Source: Saprospiraceae bacterium
Lineage (GTDB): Bacteria > Bacteroidota > Bacteroidia > Chitinophagales > Saprospiraceae
Assembly (NCBI GenBank): GCA_020436785.1
Contig: JAGQXC010000320.1
Coordinates: 1-35,479, forward strand
Direction: 5' to 3'
DNA length: 35,479 bases
Below, one piece after another: positions 17,094 through 25,900 of this stretch. Position 1 is the stretch's first letter; the number at the start of each line of letters is the position of its first letter. Position numbers and translations under genes: made by a program. Below the pieces are notes generated by a model. That model had not been told where the DNA came from. It saw only the letters and a list, made by a program, of their open reading frames with translations, and searched no databases.

Positions 17094-18179
17094 CTACATT
17101 CTGGCCTCGTGAGCAAGATCAAACAATTTTATCGCGATGTCCGAGACGGCTTGCATAGCTCCGGAGGTATTGGATAACACCACAATGGTGGTTTGCACTT
17201 CTGGAAGCAACACGAGAAAGGTCGACGCACCGGTTTGAGTGCCGTTGTGTCCGTAGACATTGCCATATTTCGGATTTTCGCCATAAAGGTACCAACCCAG
17301 CCCATACCCATTTCCCTGGGTCTTCAGGTGAGGATCATCGACCATCAGAGCAAAAGTGGATTCCTTGATCAGGGTAAAATTCTGGATGGCGGATCCAAAT
17401 CGCAACAGGTCTGAAATGGTTGAATAGACACCTCCTCCCGGGATGCGGTCACTTACATCGGTTGGATCTGCGGAGGATAATTTCCCTTTGTCGTTTTTAT
17501 GATACAATTTGGATTTATCCGGGAAGACCACGTTTTCATGTTCAATTCCTGTGTTGGACATCAGGGCTTTATCCCAAATATTTATTTGCAGGTAGGTTTC
17601 ATAAGTCATGCCGGTCACTCGTTCGATAATCAAACCCAATACGTCATAACCATAGGTCGTGTAGTGAAAGGATTGGCCGGGAGGTGCAACCAGATCTCGG
17701 TTTTTGAAGATATTAACCGCATCCTCCAGGGTCGGATAGTGCTTTTGATTTTCCTGTTCCCTGGTGTTTTTGTATCCGTCAATTCCCGAGGAATGCTGCA
17801 GAAGCTGTCTGATCGTTATCTCTCCTTCCTTCTTTCTGGGGTAGTCAGGCAGATAAGTCTGAATGGGCTCATCCAGTTTTAATTTCCCTTGTTCGTACAA
17901 TTGCATGATAGCAATCGCGGTCATTGGTTTGGTGATCGAAGCAATCCTGGTGGCAGTGGCCGGGGTAAAGTCTAATTCACCTTCTTGGTCCCGGAAGCCC
18001 GCACCTTGCTGCCAGGTCATTTCACCGTTGATGGCGAAGCCGGCGGCAATTCCGATGCATTGTTGTTCCTGAACGGCTTTGTCCAGCAATTCCTTTGCCT
18101 GAGTCGCGAAGGAGGTCGGTTGTGCCAGTATGCCATTGGTTTGGAAGAGGAATACAAGCATGAAAACGCTTAGTTTCAT
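17094..18179 (-). CDS. Periplasmic serine hydrolase, class C beta-lactamase fold (LACTB-like)
   Basis: A 361-residue exported enzyme with a signal peptide ending near ILAQ (residue 20). The catalytic SITK is at 81-84. The second motif is YTTYGYDVLG, with threonine in the position of the usual asparagine. The third motif is GHNGTQTG, matching the HxG/KTG position. QLLQHSSGI is the conserved helix between motifs 1 and 2. Length and motifs fit the beta-lactamase-related serine hydrolases (DD-peptidases, esterases, LACTB-type proteases) rather than a resistance enzyme. It shares the YxT variation with the lipoprotein at 7198-8238 but lacks a lipobox. It converges with the ABM-like gene, leaving about 100 bp between their stops. 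Confidence 0.87.
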   Translation of the reverse strand: MKLSVFMLVFLFQTNGILAQPTSFATQAKELLDKAVQEQQCIGIAAGFAINGEMTWQQGAGFRDQEGELDFTPATATRIASITKPMTAIAIMQLYEQGKLKLDEPIQTYLPDYPRKKEGEITIRQLLQHSSGIDGYKNTREQENQKHYPTLEDAVNIFKNRDLVAPPGQSFHYTTYGYDVLGLIIERVTGMTYETYLQINIWDKALMSNTGIEHENVVFPDKSKLYHKNDKGKLSSADPTDVSDRIPGGGVYSTISDLLRFGSAIQNFTLIKESTFALMVDDPHLKTQGNGYGLGWYLYGENPKYGNVYGHNGTQTGASTFLVLLPEVQTTIVVLSNTSGAMQAVSDIAIKLFDLAHEARM

Positions 18180-18590
18180 TTTGTTGATGCAAGTTTGATT
18201 AGAAATAGCTATCTGTGAAAATAGAATTAAAGTCCGAATTTTTCGTTCAGATTGACAAGTTAGGCTTCCTGCATATATCCGGCCTTTATCACCTCTAATT
18301 TAACGATTTGATAACCCGGCGAATTGTCGTGGGTATGATTGACAGGTCTTTGATTGTTCATTAAATCCGGAACTATTGAAGTTATGGATGAATATCGGTA
18401 GGTCTGACATACATATTCAAATACCGGTTCACTCTTGTTAAAATATATTTATTGATTCGATTTGATTTTTTATTTCCTATTCCAGGTGATTTTCGCCGAC
18501 CGGCCGGTCATTTCATCAACATCAAGACGATAATGGTCAATGGCATTAAAAATCCGGAATGGTTATCCAGGTATTGCCCAATATTGTAGT
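18180..18590. other. Intergenic region without a recognisable gene
   Basis: 411 bp with no convincing open frame. A 12-bp perfect palindrome GACCGGCCGGTC sits at 18498-18509. On the minus strand a stretch from about 18560 down to 18473 reads protein-like (for example DVDEMTGRSAKITWNRK before a stop) but has a stop codon 30 residues upstream and no start, so at most it is a remnant of a decayed gene. No terminator or promoter was clear. Confidence 0.5.
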
Positions 18591-18779
18591 TTATATTTCA
18601 GCCATTGCTCCAATGCGGAGAACCCCAGCTCCAATTAGAAAGGTTAAGTACGTAATTATTGTTGAGATCCAAATACTTCGATTATCCAGTAGCATAATAT
18701 CCTGATATTCCGATTCCGAACGAAGTAATTTCAAGCTCAATTCGAAATCCACTGGAGACCCAGTCAATTTTATCTTCAA
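18591..18779 (-). CDS. Doubtful small membrane protein ORF
   Basis: A 62-codon frame beginning with TTG (there is no in-frame ATG back to the preceding stop at 18798-18800) and ending in a hydrophobic stretch, WISTIITYLTFLIGAGVLRI, that could span the membrane. The two other frames of the same segment also look partly protein-like, and an adjacent frame continues with another hydrophobic segment after the stop. It follows the frameshifted DUF6090 gene by about 55 bp. It may be chance, a remnant, or a second frameshifted gene. I do not recognise it. Confidence 0.2.
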   Translation of the reverse strand: MKIKLTGSPVDFELSLKLLRSESEYQDIMLLDNRSIWISTIITYLTFLIGAGVLRIGAMAEI

Positions 18780-18834
18780 TCCCTTTACATAAGGGACTTA
18801 AAAATTAAATAGGTTAAAATGCAAAAGGTAACGT

Positions 18835-18966
18835 TCATTTATTCCCGATCTCTTGTCCAATGAACGTTTTAATTTTCTGGCATCTGGCCAGTACCCTGGT
18901 TATAATTAAATTAATGCTCTCGTTATTCAATTGCAGTACTTTAATCGTATTGTAGAACTCAATATT
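18835..18966 (-). pseudogene. Out-of-frame C-terminal tail of the DUF6090 gene
   Basis: Adding one A to the A7 run (minus strand; T7 at 18965-18971) shifts translation into a frame that stays open for 43 more codons, starting NIEFYNTIKVLQ and ending FIGQEIGNK before TGA at 18835-18837. This restores a product of about 251 residues with a long terminal helix, the usual size and ending of DUF6090 proteins. The break is therefore a recent mutation, slippage or a sequencing error in a homopolymer. Confidence 0.65.
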
Positions 18967-19589
18967 TTTTTCAGATCACCAATGTGGACCGGGACAAGCG
19001 TCAAACTGCCAACGTTTCCCGCCGCTCCAAGTTTTCCATTAATTCTGAAGCTACTTCTGGCAATCGGTCTCCCAAAATCAACTACATTTTGTCTGTAGTT
19101 TTCGTATTCGAAATTCAATTTAGGGTATTCAATATTGTACAAATCCAGGATTTGATTTTTTAAAGCCAAATTCGAAATCAGGTCTATACCCTTTGATTCC
19201 AATACTTTGTATGCGGAATTTTGGGGGGTAAATAATTTGACTTGCCCTGCCTTGCTTAATATCGTTAAGTGGTGCTCCAGCGTATCATTGTATGCGACTT
19301 TATCCTCTATCCAATTAAGGATTGCTTTTGAGCTGACAATGTCTTCATCTCCTTGCCGGTGGAGGTTGTTGAGTTGCTGAATATCTGTAGTTATTGAATT
19401 TTTTAGTTCTTTGAGAATGATTATTTCCTCTTTAATTGCCTTTTGCTCTTCATTCCAGTTATTAATTTGTAAGGCAATCAGAATTCCAATAACCACAAGA
19501 AAAATTTCGCCAATTGCATACCTGAGGTATTTGCCGATATTATTTTGATTGGAGATTTCTTGATGTTTCTTACGGAAGAATTTTATCAT
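18927..19589 (-). CDS. DUF6090 family membrane protein, frameshifted near its C-terminus
   Basis: A 220-residue frame with the DUF6090 signature: a basic N-terminus (MIKFFRKKHQEISNQNNIGKY), the single membrane helix AIGEIFLVVIGILIALQINNW at about 26-46, then NEEQK and a long soluble helical domain. As read, the last 12 residues after DLKK are out of character. A one-base insertion in the preceding A7 run gives a natural tail ending at 18835 (about 251 residues). The function of DUF6090 proteins is unknown; they are widespread in Bacteroidota, often in multiple copies. The start is 13 bp after the stop of the ThuA/dehydrogenase gene, so it is probably the last gene of that operon. Confidence 0.75.
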   Translation of the reverse strand: MIKFFRKKHQEISNQNNIGKYLRYAIGEIFLVVIGILIALQINNWNEEQKAIKEEIIILKELKNSITTDIQQLNNLHRQGDEDIVSSKAILNWIEDKVAYNDTLEHHLTILSKAGQVKLFTPQNSAYKVLESKGIDLISNLALKNQILDLYNIEYPKLNFEYENYRQNVVDFGRPIARSSFRINGKLGAAGNVGSLTLVPVHIGDLKKILSSTIRLKYCN

Positions 19590-19602
19590 TGGATTTAACC
19601 GA

Positions 19603-22600
19603 TTACATGCTCTCCATTCTGTTAAATAGCAAAGTAGTCAACGTACAAACGGCATCTTGTCCGGTCGCCGAGGTAAACGTCAGGTACAGATTATGGATCC
19701 CGTTATTTTCTTTCAGCGCCACCGGAATCTGAAAGGCAGACTGTGCCATGTCTTCATTTGTCTTTATTTCAGCTTTTCCCAGGAGCGGTCCATTCACTGC
19801 ATCGGCATGGATTTCCACCGTGCCACCTTTCATGTAACTGGCGGGCGCGCTTCCGATCAGAGTAACCGAACCAATGCCGGTCAAGTCAAGGTCTTTATAC
19901 AGCACATAGCCCTCATGCGAACCGATGACTAATTCCATATCCTGGGTGATTCCTGGCGCCTGGCCGGCTTTGAGCTCGAATTTCTGGACCTTGTCGAATC
20001 CATCGAAGGATGCCGCCGGCAACATCGGACGGCGCAAGATGACCACATCGCGGGCTTCCAGTGGACCGACCTGGTTACCACCCTTGTCCGTGTAGGAGGC
20101 AATCAGGATGAAGCGGTCGTTCTGCAGCCCCGGTTTTTGTTTTGTCAGTGGCAGGGTGCCACTGGCTGCCATCGGAGTCGCTTTGGGTTTTTCATCAGCC
20201 AGTGATAGGATGTACTGAACCATTAATTCGGCTTCTTCTTTCTTGAGGGCCGGATGCGCCGCCATCGCTGTCTCACCCCAAACGCCGTTACCGCCATTGA
20301 TCACTTTGTCGGAAAGGTAATTCACAGCATCCACGGCGTCGTGGTATTTCTTTGCCACGTCCAGGTATTTGGGGCCGATCGATGCGATGTCGATCTGGTG
20401 GCAGGTCATGCAGTCACTGCCGGTAAGGAGCTCTTTACCGCGCAACAGGCTCGAAGCCATCACCTGCGACGCGTGGTCGATAGCGCTCTTGTTCAGATCG
20501 GCGCCATCCTCAACATAATCCATGGTTACGATGACGTGCTTGGGGTCGACGCCTGAGCCGAGGGTTCCATCCTCCTTGTCCGTAACCTCGACCTCGTATC
20601 CCAGTTGTTCATTGTCCCAAAAGAAAGTGCTGTTACCATCCAGTTTCCAGGCCACCGTGGGTGGTTCATTGCCTACCCGAATGGTTTTGTTGGCGCTGGT
20701 CGCATTGCCGGCCGGATCAGCTACGGTGACCTTCACCTCATAGATGCCCGGCTCGGCAAAGTTGTGGGTCAATGTGGCGCCGTTTCCTTTGACGGATTCT
20801 TCACCAATGGTCCAGGTGAAGGTCAGGGGGTCGCCGTCATGATCATTAGACTGGTCGGCAGAAAAGTTGACGACCATAGGCGCCGCTCCGATTTCTTTGC
20901 TGGCTTCCAGCTCCGGAACGGGCGGACGGTTGCCCGCGGTATAGGTCAGATGGACCAACCGCGCATCCGGGTTCAGGTGGAACCACACCGTGCCGTATTC
21001 GAGCATGAACATATCGCCCTGGGGGCTCATGACCACATCGATCATGTTATTCCACTTGATCCCCGGCAGGAAGCGCTCCATACCCACGAAATTACCCACC
21101 GAGTCCATGGTGACGGCCATAATCCATCCCCGTATCCAGTCGTAGGTAAATAACTTGCCATCGTAATAGGCGGGATAACGGGCAGGATTATCCGGATAGT
21201 CGTCCTGATAAAAGACCGGACCGGCCATGGCATTTCGTCCACCGGTACCCACCAGCGGGAAGTCCGGAGAGTTGGCGTAAGGATACCAGATGTAAGCCGG
21301 ATGTGCCGGGGGCAGGACCGTCGCACCGGTGTTGTTCGGCGAATTATTTTCCGGATGCTCAGGGTCCCGGGGTTCTCCCAGTTTACCGGTTGCAAAGTCG
21401 TAGCGATTGTAGGCATAATTGTTTCCAATGAAATAGGGCCAGCCAAAATAACCGGCTTCCCGGGCCTGGTTGACTTCGTCGTATCCACGTGGACCTCGAC
21501 CCAAGCTGTCCTTGCTGGCATCGGGTCCAACATCACCCCAGTAGAGGTACCCGGTGTGTTTATCGATGGAGATGCGGAACGGATTACGGCAACCCATCAC
21601 AAAAATTTCCGGCCGGCCCTGGCTACCATCTTTAGGAAACAGGTTTCCATCCGGAATGGTATAGGAGCCATCGGGTTCGGGATGGATGCGCATGATCTTA
21701 CCCCGCAAATCGTTGGTATTACCGGCCGACCGCTGGGCATCCCAGGCACTGCGGCCGGGACGTTCATCACTGGGATTGTACCCCTCCGAGGCAAACGGAT
21801 TGGTGTTGTCGCCAGCGGAGAAGTAAAGCAAACCATCGTTGCCAAATTCGACGGAGCCGCCGGAGTGACAACATTCATCTCGTTGAGTAGCCACTTCCAG
21901 GATGACCTTCTCCGATGCCATATCCAGCGACTTGCCATCAAAATCAAAGCGTGACAATCGATTGACCACTTTGCCCACCGGCGAGTAATAAAAGTAAATC
22001 CAGTGATTGGTGGCATAATTGGGATCCAGAGCCATGCCGAGCAAACCGTCTTCCAGTTCATGGTGAACTGTCATATGGGTGATGGTGGTGATTTTTTGGT
22101 CGGCGGGGTTATATGCCTTGATGTCTCCCTTCCGTTCGATCCAGATAAGGCGGCCATCGGGTAGGTATTCCAGTTCCATCGGCTCGTCGAGATGATCGGT
22201 CAGGACCACTTTGGTGAAACGATTTTCTTCCGGAGCCACGGTTGGTTTCGAGTAGTCAGGGAGCTGGCCGCTGCCCGTCACGTATTGCACGGCACCCCAA
22301 ATCATCTGAATGTAATCGGGTTCGTTGTAGGTCTCGTCGGTGTGGCCCATGCCCGTGTAAAAGACTTTACCTCCTCCATATTCATGAATCCAGGTGATGG
22401 GGTGCTGGTCTCCATTGGTGCCGCCTTCGTAAGTAGACTCATCGAGATTGATCAGCACCCGGATGTCCGGATTGATGTCCTTGTAATTGTACCACTCGTC
22501 GGTACGCTGCCACCGTTCCGGTAGATGTGCGGTACAGATGTGATCGTTGACCACCACCTCGGAGGCACCATCGCGGACATTCGGATTGTTGGGGTGGCCA

Positions 22601-22995
22601 TTGAAGTAGGCCCCGACCAACTTACCATACCAGGGCCAGTCGTATTCGGTATCCGCCGCCGCATGGATGCCGATAAATCCGCCGCCGGCTGCCAGGTACC
22701 GCTGCATCTCCGCTTCTTCTTGTGGATTCAGGACATCGCCGGTGGTGTTGAGAAAGACCACTGCATTGTATTTTTTCAGGTTGAGTGTGTTGAATTGACT
22801 TGCGTCCTCGGTGGTATCAACTGCAAATCCATGTTCCTGTGCCATTTTGAAAAACATGGCTTGTCCGGCAGGAATCGACTCATGCCGGAATACGGCAGTC
22901 TTGGAGAAGACCAGCAAGCGGAGTGGGGGCGCCTGGGTGCATTGCCATTGTACGAATGCCCATACGAAAAGAAGAAATGCGAGAGACCGTTTCAT
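19603..22995 (-). CDS. ThuA / PQQ-type sugar dehydrogenase / PKD / cytochrome c multidomain protein
   Basis: A 1130-residue exported protein. Its signal peptide (MKRSLAFLLFVWAFVQW) is followed by C19, a possible lipid attachment in a poor lipobox. Domains in order: a ThuA-like class I glutamine amidotransferase-type domain at ~25-245 (GGFIGIHAAADTEYDWPWYG, and FYTGMGHTDETY); a PQQ-dependent glucose/sorbosone dehydrogenase-like six-bladed propeller at ~258-690 (EDGLLGMALDPNY, CCHSGGSVEFGNDGLLYFSAGD, RGKIMRIHP); a PKD domain at ~725-810; a mono-haem cytochrome c domain with C862-MT-C865-H866; and a beta-sandwich, CBM6-like C-terminus from ~1000. It probably oxidises a sugar in the periplasm and passes electrons to its own haem. 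The frame is open to 23046, but the start at 22995 directly precedes the signal peptide. The substrate is unknown. Confidence 0.9.
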   Translation of the reverse strand: MKRSLAFLLFVWAFVQWQCTQAPPLRLLVFSKTAVFRHESIPAGQAMFFKMAQEHGFAVDTTEDASQFNTLNLKKYNAVVFLNTTGDVLNPQEEAEMQRYLAAGGGFIGIHAAADTEYDWPWYGKLVGAYFNGHPNNPNVRDGASEVVVNDHICTAHLPERWQRTDEWYNYKDINPDIRVLINLDESTYEGGTNGDQHPITWIHEYGGGKVFYTGMGHTDETYNEPDYIQMIWGAVQYVTGSGQLPDYSKPTVAPEENRFTKVVLTDHLDEPMELEYLPDGRLIWIERKGDIKAYNPADQKITTITHMTVHHELEDGLLGMALDPNYATNHWIYFYYSPVGKVVNRLSRFDFDGKSLDMASEKVILEVATQRDECCHSGGSVEFGNDGLLYFSAGDNTNPFASEGYNPSDERPGRSAWDAQRSAGNTNDLRGKIMRIHPEPDGSYTIPDGNLFPKDGSQGRPEIFVMGCRNPFRISIDKHTGYLYWGDVGPDASKDSLGRGPRGYDEVNQAREAGYFGWPYFIGNNYAYNRYDFATGKLGEPRDPEHPENNSPNNTGATVLPPAHPAYIWYPYANSPDFPLVGTGGRNAMAGPVFYQDDYPDNPARYPAYYDGKLFTYDWIRGWIMAVTMDSVGNFVGMERFLPGIKWNNMIDVVMSPQGDMFMLEYGTVWFHLNPDARLVHLTYTAGNRPPVPELEASKEIGAAPMVVNFSADQSNDHDGDPLTFTWTIGEESVKGNGATLTHNFAEPGIYEVKVTVADPAGNATSANKTIRVGNEPPTVAWKLDGNSTFFWDNEQLGYEVEVTDKEDGTLGSGVDPKHVIVTMDYVEDGADLNKSAIDHASQVMASSLLRGKELLTGSDCMTCHQIDIASIGPKYLDVAKKYHDAVDAVNYLSDKVINGGNGVWGETAMAAHPALKKEEAELMVQYILSLADEKPKATPMAASGTLPLTKQKPGLQNDRFILIASYTDKGGNQVGPLEARDVVILRRPMLPAASFDGFDKVQKFELKAGQAPGITQDMELVIGSHEGYVLYKDLDLTGIGSVTLIGSAPASYMKGGTVEIHADAVNGPLLGKAEIKTNEDMAQSAFQIPVALKENNGIHNLYLTFTSATGQDAVCTLTTLLFNRMESM

Positions 22996-23158
22996 GTTTT
23001 CACCGTTGATTTTGAATGACTCGTTTTGGCTGGATCCATTTTTCAATCGTCCTATGCCAAAACAATAATAGGAAAATCAAGGCGATTCACGTTCAGCATT
23101 TTAGCCTGACATCGAAGTATAGGTCAGGCCAGTCGATGAAATACCGGATCATGAAGAC

Positions 23159-24214
23159 TTATTGGCCTTTGGTATAAGGCATTTTTAGGATAAATCCGTC
23201 AAAGACCTGGGACACATAGAGTTGTCCATGATAAGGCAGACAGGTCGAGGCGGCGGAAATCCGTCCTCCGTCGTCCTGGCCGATCCACTCCCAATCTTCG
23301 AAGTCAGGAGAAATCTTGTAGAGGCTGGAAGGGCTTCGTTTACCTGGATCACCGGCATGGGCTTTGAAGCGCAGTGGCCGGGGGTGGCAGGTCCCATACA
23401 GCCATCCTTCCGGTCCCGGCATCAGATTGTCTGCGAACAGAAACTTTCGAGCGGAATGGATGGGATGTGGCTGGGGATGACCCTGCTCATCCAGATCGAA
23501 ACGGAGCAAATGTTTCCGGGTGCCTTCCGCAATGTACAAATGGTGTTCGCGAACCAGGATGCCGTTGGGATAGCCATAGCGACCACTAACTTTTTGCCAG
23601 CCTTCTCCAGGCAGGTAATAAGCGATGCTCCCGGTTCTGAACCGCAGGAGCGCCGTCCATAGCGTCTGGAAGGTGGATATCCGCTTCATATAATTGGTGA
23701 CATAGATTCTGCCGTCCGGCAGGACAAACAGATCATTCGGAGCACACAGAAGGGATGACGATAGCGAATCCAACCAGATCAATTGGTTTTCACGCACCAG
23801 GAACCGGTGAATCAGGTGATGGTTGTAATCATCCGGATGATCTTTGAGTGGGTGATGTGAGAGGACATAAAGGAAGAGGGAGTCACGCCGGTAGACAAGA
23901 TCAATGCCATGCGGATAGATCTTCTCGCAGGGATATCCGGTCAACGCGAAAGGATAGGTCTGATCATCACGGATATCTATATACTGCAATTGACCACCCT
24001 GACGGGGCTGACCTTTGGGATTTCGGCGTTGATCGGTCGAGACGATTAATCGCTCCCGTCCATCGAAGGTATCCAGTGCGATGTCCTCCGGTCCCGGTGC
24101 GCAAGCGATCTCCTGGGCTGGTAGGGGAAGGGCCGGCAGATTGCGGAGGTTTTGACAGCCGGCGGTCATGGACAGAATGAACAACAGCACAGCGGCGAAG
24201 CTGTTCGATTGCAT
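23159..24214 (-). CDS. Paraoxonase/arylesterase-like lipoprotein (six-bladed propeller)
   Basis: A 351-residue lipoprotein with the lipobox MTAGC (C20). The propeller carries the calcium and active-site pattern of the paraoxonase (PON)/SMP-30 group in order: GPEDIA with E43-D44, PHGI with H102, PND with N160-D161, YPNGIL (N near 218) and FADNLMPG near 268. In PON1 the corresponding residues are E53-D54, H115, N168-D169, N224 and D269-N270. These enzymes are calcium-dependent lactonases and esterases; the natural substrate here is not known, and a gluconolactonase-like role is an alternative. It is transcribed ahead of the ThuA/dehydrogenase gene with 163 bp between them. A lactonase beside a sugar dehydrogenase would be functionally sensible, because such dehydrogenases make lactones. 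Confidence 0.78.
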   Translation of the reverse strand: MQSNSFAAVLLFILSMTAGCQNLRNLPALPLPAQEIACAPGPEDIALDTFDGRERLIVSTDQRRNPKGQPRQGGQLQYIDIRDDQTYPFALTGYPCEKIYPHGIDLVYRRDSLFLYVLSHHPLKDHPDDYNHHLIHRFLVRENQLIWLDSLSSSLLCAPNDLFVLPDGRIYVTNYMKRISTFQTLWTALLRFRTGSIAYYLPGEGWQKVSGRYGYPNGILVREHHLYIAEGTRKHLLRFDLDEQGHPQPHPIHSARKFLFADNLMPGPEGWLYGTCHPRPLRFKAHAGDPGKRSPSSLYKISPDFEDWEWIGQDDGGRISAASTCLPYHGQLYVSQVFDGFILKMPYTKGQ

Positions 24215-24848
24215 GATGGTTCGTTTTCAGAAAGATACGGTTTACAATCTGGATTCCATCCGATAAATTCTCGAAGTAAAACGTTTGATAATCCCAACCG
24301 AATACCGAATAAAACAGCTATTACATATTAAAACAATGTTCGAACCGGAATTGGCACAATCATATAAATATTAATTACGAATTAATCATGATAATGATGT
24401 ATATTATTGATTAATAAGCTATAATAAAAATTAAGTTTTGTATGTATGTGTGCATTTTGTATTAAATAAAGAAAATATAATATCTAAAATATACCTATTA
24501 CATATTGCATTTTAAGCTAAATTGATTTCCTGCCATTTCGATGCGATAAATCCGGGTTTTATTTGCGGGATGAAAGCGAGGTATTGGATGCAAACGGCTC
24601 CCTGATGGAGCGCAGATTTGGGAATTGCTTTTCAACTGAACCATACAGAAGATCAGTGCATTGCTTGCAAGGATGAGCTTACCTCTGATCCATCCGATTG
24701 GGAAGGGAAGACTAAAATAACGCTGGCGATTAGTTTGTAACTCAGGTGCTGAGATCGCAACCTATACAGACTGGATGCAATGGGGCATAACGTTAGTGAA
24801 GCAATGCGAAGGCACATCCACATCACCCGCCTCTCGGTGGGATCCGCT
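24215..24848. other. AT-rich intergenic region with nested inverted repeats
   Basis: 634 bp without a convincing gene. Bases ~24290-24530 are strikingly AT-rich and contain inverted repeats: ATTAATT/AATTAAT at 24370-24386, ATCAT/ATGAT at 24385-24398, and TTAATCA at 24382-24388 with TGATTAA at 24408-24414. The region is upstream of the PON/ThuA/DUF6090 genes and downstream of aguA. On the minus strand TATCTTTC close to the PON start (about 24230) is one base from the -7 consensus. Bases ~24560-24750 on the plus strand read protein-like in two frames, without a start. Confidence 0.5.
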
Positions 24849-25898
24849 TTAGACCGCCGGCTCCTGTTGACTAAGGCAATGAAAACTGCCCAAACCCCAG
24901 ATGATGTCCCGGGAATCGATGCCGATGACCGCACGGGTAGGGAAACATTCCTCGATAATCTTTAGGGCCGTCTCGTCTTTAGAACTGTGAAAGATGGGCA
25001 CAATGATGGCGTGATTGGCTATGTAGAAATTCGCATAAGATACGGGTAAGCGCTGCCCCTGGTAATAGAGTGGCTCGGGCATGGGTAATTCCACGATGTT
25101 TAGAGGTTTGCCATCGGGTAAGCGCATCCCTTTCAATTGCTTCAGATTGTGTTGCAATAAAGGATAATTCTCATCCTGCTGATTGGTCTCGATAACTGTT
25201 AAGACGGTGTCCCGGTTGATGAAGCGCACCGTATCGTCAATGTGGCCGTCGGTATCGTCACCAACGATTCCTTCATCGACCCACAGAATCTGTTCGACAC
25301 CGTAATAATTATACAAATAGGATTCGATTTGATGTTGATTGAGCATCGGATTTCGATTGGGGTTTAATAGGCATGCCGTCGAGGTAAGCAGGGTGCCGGC
25401 GCCATTGAATTCAACGGAACCGCCTTCCATGACAATCCCCGGATGGAATACCGGCAATCCCAGTTTTTCTCCGATGCGGGTAGGGATGACATCATCCAGG
25501 TCAAAGGGAGGGTATTTGCCTCCCCAGGCATTGTACCCCCAATCGACGATGGCTTTTGGCTGCGGGGCATCCGGATTGACCACGAATGCAGGCCCATGGT
25601 CGCGGCACCAGGCATCATTGGTGGGGTGATGGTAAAAACGAATGCGGTCCGTAGCTACACTTGCGAGATCGAGTTGATTCCGTGCCGCAGCCTCCATCGC
25701 TTCGTTGGCAACATTAATTTTTATCTGTTCACTCTTGGACACCTCACGGATGAATGCGCAATAGGCGGGATAGATGGTGTCGATCTTTCCGGGCCAGGTA
25801 TCGGGATTATGCGGCCAACTTAGCCACATGGCTTCGTGCGGTTCAAATTCGGCTGGGAAATGGTATCCCAGAGCTTTGGGGGTAAGGTGTTGCTCCAT
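24849..25898 (-). CDS. aguA: Agmatine deiminase
   Basis: A 349-residue cytosolic enzyme of the guanidino-group-modifying (PPAD/ADI-like) family that hydrolyses agmatine to N-carbamoylputrescine and ammonia. The catalytic cysteine is C341 in GLGSFHCLSQQEP, where the family consensus is GGGxxHCxTQQxP. Other diagnostic stretches are WLSWPHNPDTWPG near the N-terminus, NDAWCRDHGP at ~93-102, the GGSVEFNG strand at ~160-168 and DDTDGHIDD with the catalytic His-Asp pair near 218. Length is normal (350-370). It starts 2 bp after the stop of aguB, giving a two-gene operon that makes putrescine without ornithine. No arginine decarboxylase is present in the window to supply agmatine. Confidence 0.95.
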   Translation of the reverse strand: MEQHLTPKALGYHFPAEFEPHEAMWLSWPHNPDTWPGKIDTIYPAYCAFIREVSKSEQIKINVANEAMEAAARNQLDLASVATDRIRFYHHPTNDAWCRDHGPAFVVNPDAPQPKAIVDWGYNAWGGKYPPFDLDDVIPTRIGEKLGLPVFHPGIVMEGGSVEFNGAGTLLTSTACLLNPNRNPMLNQHQIESYLYNYYGVEQILWVDEGIVGDDTDGHIDDTVRFINRDTVLTVIETNQQDENYPLLQHNLKQLKGMRLPDGKPLNIVELPMPEPLYYQGQRLPVSYANFYIANHAIIVPIFHSSKDETALKIIEECFPTRAVIGIDSRDIIWGLGSFHCLSQQEPAV

Positions 25899-25900
25899 GA

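Noticed and set aside
18498..18509. Perfect palindrome GACCGGCCGGTC
   Set aside because: It is short, isolated, made of CCGG-type steps common in this DNA, and not near a promoter.
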